A DNA stretch of 64,000 bases, taken from positions 1 through 64,000 of the forward strand of contig BQML01000014.1 in NCBI GenBank assembly GCA_022180565.1, read 5' to 3'. Positions 60,607-64,000 of the stretch are shown one piece after another. Under the pieces are notes generated by a model that saw nothing but the letters and a program-made list of their open reading frames with translations, did no database searches and was not told the origin of the DNA. This stretch comes from Bacteroidia bacterium (GTDB lineage Bacteria > Bacteroidota > Ignavibacteria > UBA10030). The position numbers were made by a program, and so were the translations under genes. Within the stretch, counting starts at the first letter, position 1. Each line of letters opens with the position of its first letter.

Positions 60607-62508
60607 ATGCAAAGATCCATCGCTTTTATCGGATTCCTGGCCCTCGCCGCGGGTTGTTCCAGCGACAGTGGGAACAGGGGGGTACGGCAGTATACGATCG
60701 CACAGTTCATGAACACGGAAGGCATCGCCGGAGCTTCCGTTTCTTATGACGACAGCCGGATCCTGTTTTCAAGCAACAGGACCGGGATCTACAACGCCTA
60801 CGCTGTCCCGGTCTCCGGGACCGACGCCGTTCAGATCACCGACTCGAAAGACAATTCGATCTTTATCGTGTCTTGGTTTCCGGAAGACAACCGGTTTCTG
60901 TACAGAAGCGACCAGGGCGGAAATGAAATCCATCACCTTTATCTTCACAACGAGGACGGAACTGTTCGCGACCTCACCCCGGATCCGAAAGCCCGGGCCA
61001 TTTTCTACGGTTGGAGCCGGGACGGCAAGAGCTTCTTTTTTGGATCCAACAAGCGAGACCCGCGGTTCATGGATGTGTATGAAATGGACATCGCGACCTT
61101 CACGCCGACCCTCATCTATCGGAACGACCGCGGACTCGACCTTCATGCCGTATCTCCCAACAAGCGCTATGTTGCCCTTGTCAAATCCCTGACCACAAAC
61201 AACAACGAAATGTATCTCTACGACAGGGAAACGAAAGAGCTCCGTCATCTCAGCCCGCACCAGGGCGATGCCACCTACTCGCCTCAAACCTTCGATTCCG
61301 ACTCGCGATCTCTCTACTATCTCACCAACGAGGGGAGTGAATTTGAGTTTGTGCAAAAGTACGATCTTGCCACCGGGAAGAAGGAGAAAGTGTTTGAAGC
61401 GGCGTGGGACGTGATGTTTATGGATCTCTCTCATCGGGGGACGTACCGAGTCGTGGGAATCAATCGTGACGGGAGAACGGAGATCACCGTCACGGAAACG
61501 GCCACGGGGAAAGCCCTCTCGTTGCCCAACCTGCCAAACGCCGACATCACAGGCGTGACGATCTCACGGAGCGAAAAGCTCATGACCATGTCTGTGAACG
61601 GCTCCACCTCTCCCAGCAACCTGTTTGTCTACAATCTCGAAACGGGAGAAAGCCGGCAATTGACCAACACGATGAACCCGGAAATTGACCGGGCTGATCT
61701 TGTCGAGGCAAAGGTTGTGAGGTACAAATCGTTTGACGGGCTGGAAATCCCTGCGATCTACTATGAGCCTCACCACATCAAGCCGGGCGAACGCGCCCCG
61801 GCGTTGGTCTGGGTCCATGGTGGGCCCGGCGGTCAGTCCCGCGTGGGCTACTCGCCCTTGATCCAGTTTCTGGTCAACCACGGCTACGTCGTGATGGCGG
61901 TGAACAACAGGGGAAGTTCCGGTTACGGAAAGACCTTCTACAAACTCGACGATCTCAAGCACGGTCAGGACGATCTTGACGATTGCGTGTGGGCAAAGAA
62001 CTACCTTGCCTCTACATCGTATGTTGACACCAGCAGAATCGGCATCATCGGCGGGAGCTACGGCGGCTATATGGTCTGTGCAGCACTTGCTTTTCGTCCG
62101 GAGGAGTTTGCGGTTGGGGTGAACATCTTCGGAGTGACAAACTGGGTCAGGACCCTCAAGAGTATTCCCTCATGGTGGGAATCGTTCCGCGAGGCCCTCT
62201 ACAAAGAGCTCGGGGATCCTTTCAAACAGGAAGATTTTCTTCGCGCGAAATCGCCGTTGTTTCACGCGGACAAGATCAGGAAACCGATGATGGTACTCCA
62301 GGGTGCAAACGATCCCCGCGTGCTCAAAGTGGAATCCGACGAGATTGTTGCTGCACTCCGAAAAAACAATGTCCCGGTTGAATATGTGGTTTTCCCCGAC
62401 GAAGGACACGGCTTTGTAAAGAAAGAGAATCAGATCAAGGGATATGGAGCAATCCTCGAGTTTCTCGATCGCTACTTAAAGGGGGATTCAAAACAAGCTT
62501 CTTCGTGA
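60607..62508 (+). CDS. S9 family prolyl oligopeptidase-like lipoprotein
   Basis: 633 aa; lipobox LAAGC with Cys17, so likely lipid-anchored. N-terminal beta-propeller of TolB/WD40-like units (ILFSSNRTGIYNAYAVPVSG; YRSDQGGNEIHHLYLHNEDGT; FYGWSRDGKSFFFGSNKRD). Catalytic alpha/beta hydrolase from about residue 390: APALVWVHGGPGGQSRVGYSP, MAVNNRGSSGYGKTF, nucleophile IGGSYGGYMVCAAL, GANDPRVLKVES (Asp) and PDEGHGFVKKENQ (His). Cleaves peptides after proline or similar residues. GTGA overlap with the next gene. Confidence 0.94.
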   Translation: MQRSIAFIGFLALAAGCSSDSGNRGVRQYTIAQFMNTEGIAGASVSYDDSRILFSSNRTGIYNAYAVPVSGTDAVQITDSKDNSIFIVSWFPEDNRFLYRSDQGGNEIHHLYLHNEDGTVRDLTPDPKARAIFYGWSRDGKSFFFGSNKRDPRFMDVYEMDIATFTPTLIYRNDRGLDLHAVSPNKRYVALVKSLTTNNNEMYLYDRETKELRHLSPHQGDATYSPQTFDSDSRSLYYLTNEGSEFEFVQKYDLATGKKEKVFEAAWDVMFMDLSHRGTYRVVGINRDGRTEITVTETATGKALSLPNLPNADITGVTISRSEKLMTMSVNGSTSPSNLFVYNLETGESRQLTNTMNPEIDRADLVEAKVVRYKSFDGLEIPAIYYEPHHIKPGERAPALVWVHGGPGGQSRVGYSPLIQFLVNHGYVVMAVNNRGSSGYGKTFYKLDDLKHGQDDLDDCVWAKNYLASTSYVDTSRIGIIGGSYGGYMVCAALAFRPEEFAVGVNIFGVTNWVRTLKSIPSWWESFREALYKELGDPFKQEDFLRAKSPLFHADKIRKPMMVLQGANDPRVLKVESDEIVAALRKNNVPVEYVVFPDEGHGFVKKENQIKGYGAILEFLDRYLKGDSKQASS

Positions 62509-62972
62509 CGAGCATGACAATGGCCGATAGTCGCTCTACGGGATATCGTTTTCGGTGGAAGTGGGTTTGGATTACGCTTGGCATGTTTACCCTGCTTTAT
62601 CTCCTCCCGCTGACAATCGCTTCCACAGTGCCCGGGGAGTTGGGATTGAAGATCATCGGCGGATGGATGTTTGGAGGAGTCATTGTGGTTTCGGGGCTCG
62701 CGGGGTACTTCTCGAAGGATGTCACAATCTGGGAGCCCGCCATCGCCGGAGGATTCGTCACTATCCTGTCCTATGCGGGAATTGAGATCATCAATGTCCT
62801 GAGGGGGTTTCCACTCCGGCTCGAACTCGGCCAGCTTGCGATTCTTCTTATTGCGGTCTTCGGCCTTTCCCTCTTGGGAGCCGGGTTGGGAGAGGGAATC
62901 CAAAACGCTGCAACAAAAATGCGGCAGGCAGACGTGAGCCGGATGGCGGGGACGGAGGAGCAGAGGGAGTGA
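62505..62972 (+). CDS. Small membrane protein, unknown
   Basis: 155 aa from a GTG overlapping the S9 stop by 4 bp (ATGs at 62514 and 62520 are alternatives). Four hydrophobic segments: WVWITLGMFTLLYLLPLTIAS, IIGGWMFGGVIVVSGLAGYF, PAIAGGFVTILSYAGIEII and LAILLIAVFGLSLLGAGLGEG. No family recognised. Coupled to the peptidase gene. Confidence 0.7.
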   Translation: MTSMTMADSRSTGYRFRWKWVWITLGMFTLLYLLPLTIASTVPGELGLKIIGGWMFGGVIVVSGLAGYFSKDVTIWEPAIAGGFVTILSYAGIEIINVLRGFPLRLELGQLAILLIAVFGLSLLGAGLGEGIQNAATKMRQADVSRMAGTEEQRE

Positions 62973-63048
62973 CGGTCATCAAGCAGGGTCTTTGTTATCC
63001 CGCTTGCAAATGCGTATGTTTGGCAGACAATGGGAAAGGAAATCCTCT

Positions 63049-63762
63049 ATGAAACGCATCAGGTTTGCCGCAATCGTTGCGGCCATCTTTCTGATCCTCC
63101 CCTCCGCAAGCAGGGCCCAGATCAGCTTCGAACTTGGCCTGGGCGGAGGCTACGTCATGCCGACAAGCGATTACAAGGGAACGGCGGCAGAGTACTTTGA
63201 CGGAGTCAATTATGGTCTTGCAAATGGACTCGGAGTCCACGCGAAAACCCGGCTGGGTCTGATGGGGCTCAATCTCACCGGAGAACTCGGCTATGCGTTT
63301 CTCAGCAACGACGGGACGGCATCGTCGGGTGGGTCTGTCGAAGTCAAACATCAGATTCTCTCGCTGAAAATCGGCCCCGAGTTCCGGTTCGGTATTCCGG
63401 CAGTACCGGTCACCCCTTACCTTGGTCTGAATGTCGCTTTGAATATTTTCACCGGGAGTACCTCGTTCCAAGGTGTTTCCAACGTGAGCAGTGGGTCGCA
63501 CGACATGGGAAGCGCGACACGCCTGGGGATCGGAGGAACAGTGGGGGTCAAGGTTCTGTCGTTCGACATCGCCGTGCAGTACAATCTCCACAATCTGACC
63601 GGCAGGTCGTGGACCGGCGGAGACAACAGGATCGATACTTACACGTCGCTCAATGATGACAAGGATCCGGCCTTTGCTCCATCGGACAATAAACATGTGG
63701 TAAAGGACCCGCGCGCGATTCAAACTGTAGCGATCACTGTTTCCTATATGTTCGGCATCTGA
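63049..63762 (+). CDS. Outer-membrane beta-barrel protein (OmpA/porin_Opa-like)
   Basis: 237 aa from the ATG at 63049 (MKRIRFAAIVAAIFLILPSASRAQ), AAAGGA upstream. ISFELGLGGGYVMPTSDYKG, LNLTGELGYAFLS, ILSLKIGPEFRFGI, TPYLGLNVALNIF, TRLGIGGTVGVKVLSFDIAVQYNLHNL and the last strand TVAITVSYMFGI are typical of eight- to ten-stranded barrels. Function unknown. Followed by a strong terminator. Confidence 0.8.
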   Translation: MKRIRFAAIVAAIFLILPSASRAQISFELGLGGGYVMPTSDYKGTAAEYFDGVNYGLANGLGVHAKTRLGLMGLNLTGELGYAFLSNDGTASSGGSVEVKHQILSLKIGPEFRFGIPAVPVTPYLGLNVALNIFTGSTSFQGVSNVSSGSHDMGSATRLGIGGTVGVKVLSFDIAVQYNLHNLTGRSWTGGDNRIDTYTSLNDDKDPAFAPSDNKHVVKDPRAIQTVAITVSYMFGI

Positions 63763-63783
63763 CATTCTCCCGCCAACCTGTGC

Positions 63784-63815
63784 AATCTCCGGTCTCCCAC
63801 CGGAGATTTTTTTTT
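63784..63815 (+). terminator. Rho-independent terminator
   Basis: Perfect 10-bp stem AATCTCCGGT / ACCGGAGATT, loop CTCCC, then a run of seven T, 22 bases after the barrel-protein stop. Confidence 0.9.
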
Positions 63816-63857
63816 CGGCGGTGAAACATTTCATCCGGGTCTTGCGTTCCTCGTAGC

Positions 63858-64000
63858 ATGATACACCACCGATTGTTGAAAATCCTTCTTCTGTATATTC
63901 TCCTGGTCTTGGGCCACGACTCTTCAGCGGCTCAGCAAGAAGCACAGCCGCGTTTTTCCGAGGTCGACCGGATTCGTCTTTCCGAGGCATTTCGCATTGC
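63858..64000 (+). CDS. Exported protein, 5' part only
   Basis: Starts at ATG 63858 and runs off the right edge; 47 residues visible. The first 25 form a signal peptide (IHHRLLKILLLYILLVLGHDSSAAQ). The following RFSEVDRIRLSEAFRI is too short to identify; a TolC-like or other periplasmic protein is possible. It lies behind the terminator at 63784, so it begins a new transcription unit. Confidence 0.6.
   Translation, partial: MIHHRLLKILLLYILLVLGHDSSAAQQEAQPRFSEVDRIRLSEAFRI

Overview
The window looks like a chromosome segment from a Gram-negative bacterium of the Bacteroidota/Chlorobi/Ignavibacteria lineage. Evidence: a C-terminal type IX secretion sorting domain with an NYPNPFN box (58500-59936), a complete Bat aerotolerance operon, many outer-membrane and lipoprotein signals, and the gene order yicC-gmk-rpoZ-coaBC. 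Readable promoters are of the TTGAnn-N17-TAnnaT kind rather than the Bacteroides TAnnTTTG kind, which favours an Ignavibacteria/Chlorobi-like member. No insertion sequence, phage, CRISPR array or rRNA was seen; two tRNA genes were found.

Layout. 1-5726 (minus): an amino acid permease cut by the window edge, a ribose-type sugar ABC transporter and a class V PLP enzyme. 5773-12462: a ThiF/MoeB-rhodanese protein, a ferredoxin-NADP reductase (plus strand), a three-gene proton-translocating transhydrogenase and a Cys/Met PLP enzyme. 12675-19579 (minus): six small exported beta-rich subunits surrounding a periplasmic chaperone-like protein and a 996-residue outer-membrane usher-like protein. 19890-22050 (plus): a histidine kinase and an NtrC-type sigma-54 activator, divergent from that operon, with a sigma-54-like promoter and repeated TGTATCA sites between them. 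22120-25037 (minus): TPR protein, LytS-type kinase and LytTR regulator. 25303-33821: tRNA-Val, the Bat operon (moxR, DUF58, a DUF4381-like gene, batA, a batB-batC fusion, batD, batE) and tRNA-Gly. 34037-37143 (plus): gamma-glutamyltranspeptidase and a ZIP-type transporter interrupted by a cyclic-nucleotide-binding domain. 37229-43164 (minus): AddB/AddA recombination nuclease. 43210-48259: DUF502 protein, transglutaminase, STAS protein, NDH-2 and an SpoU methyltransferase. 48332-56690 (minus): CDGSH, DUF2911, macro domain, DUF1460, outer-membrane protein, dnaB, type 4 UDG, coaBC, rpoZ, gmk, yicC. 56833-64000 (plus): RqcH-type NFACT protein, a secreted PQQ sugar dehydrogenase-like protein, an RDD protein, an S9 peptidase and envelope proteins.

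Most interesting points: (1) the 12675-22050 block reads as a divergent chaperone-usher-like surface-fibre system with its own two-component/sigma-54 control; (2) the ZIP transporter with an inserted cNMP domain; (3) a stretch at 91-125 inside the permease gene that is nearly identical to the Illumina P7 oligonucleotide, probably an assembly artefact. Functions rest on motif reading by eye, without database searches.
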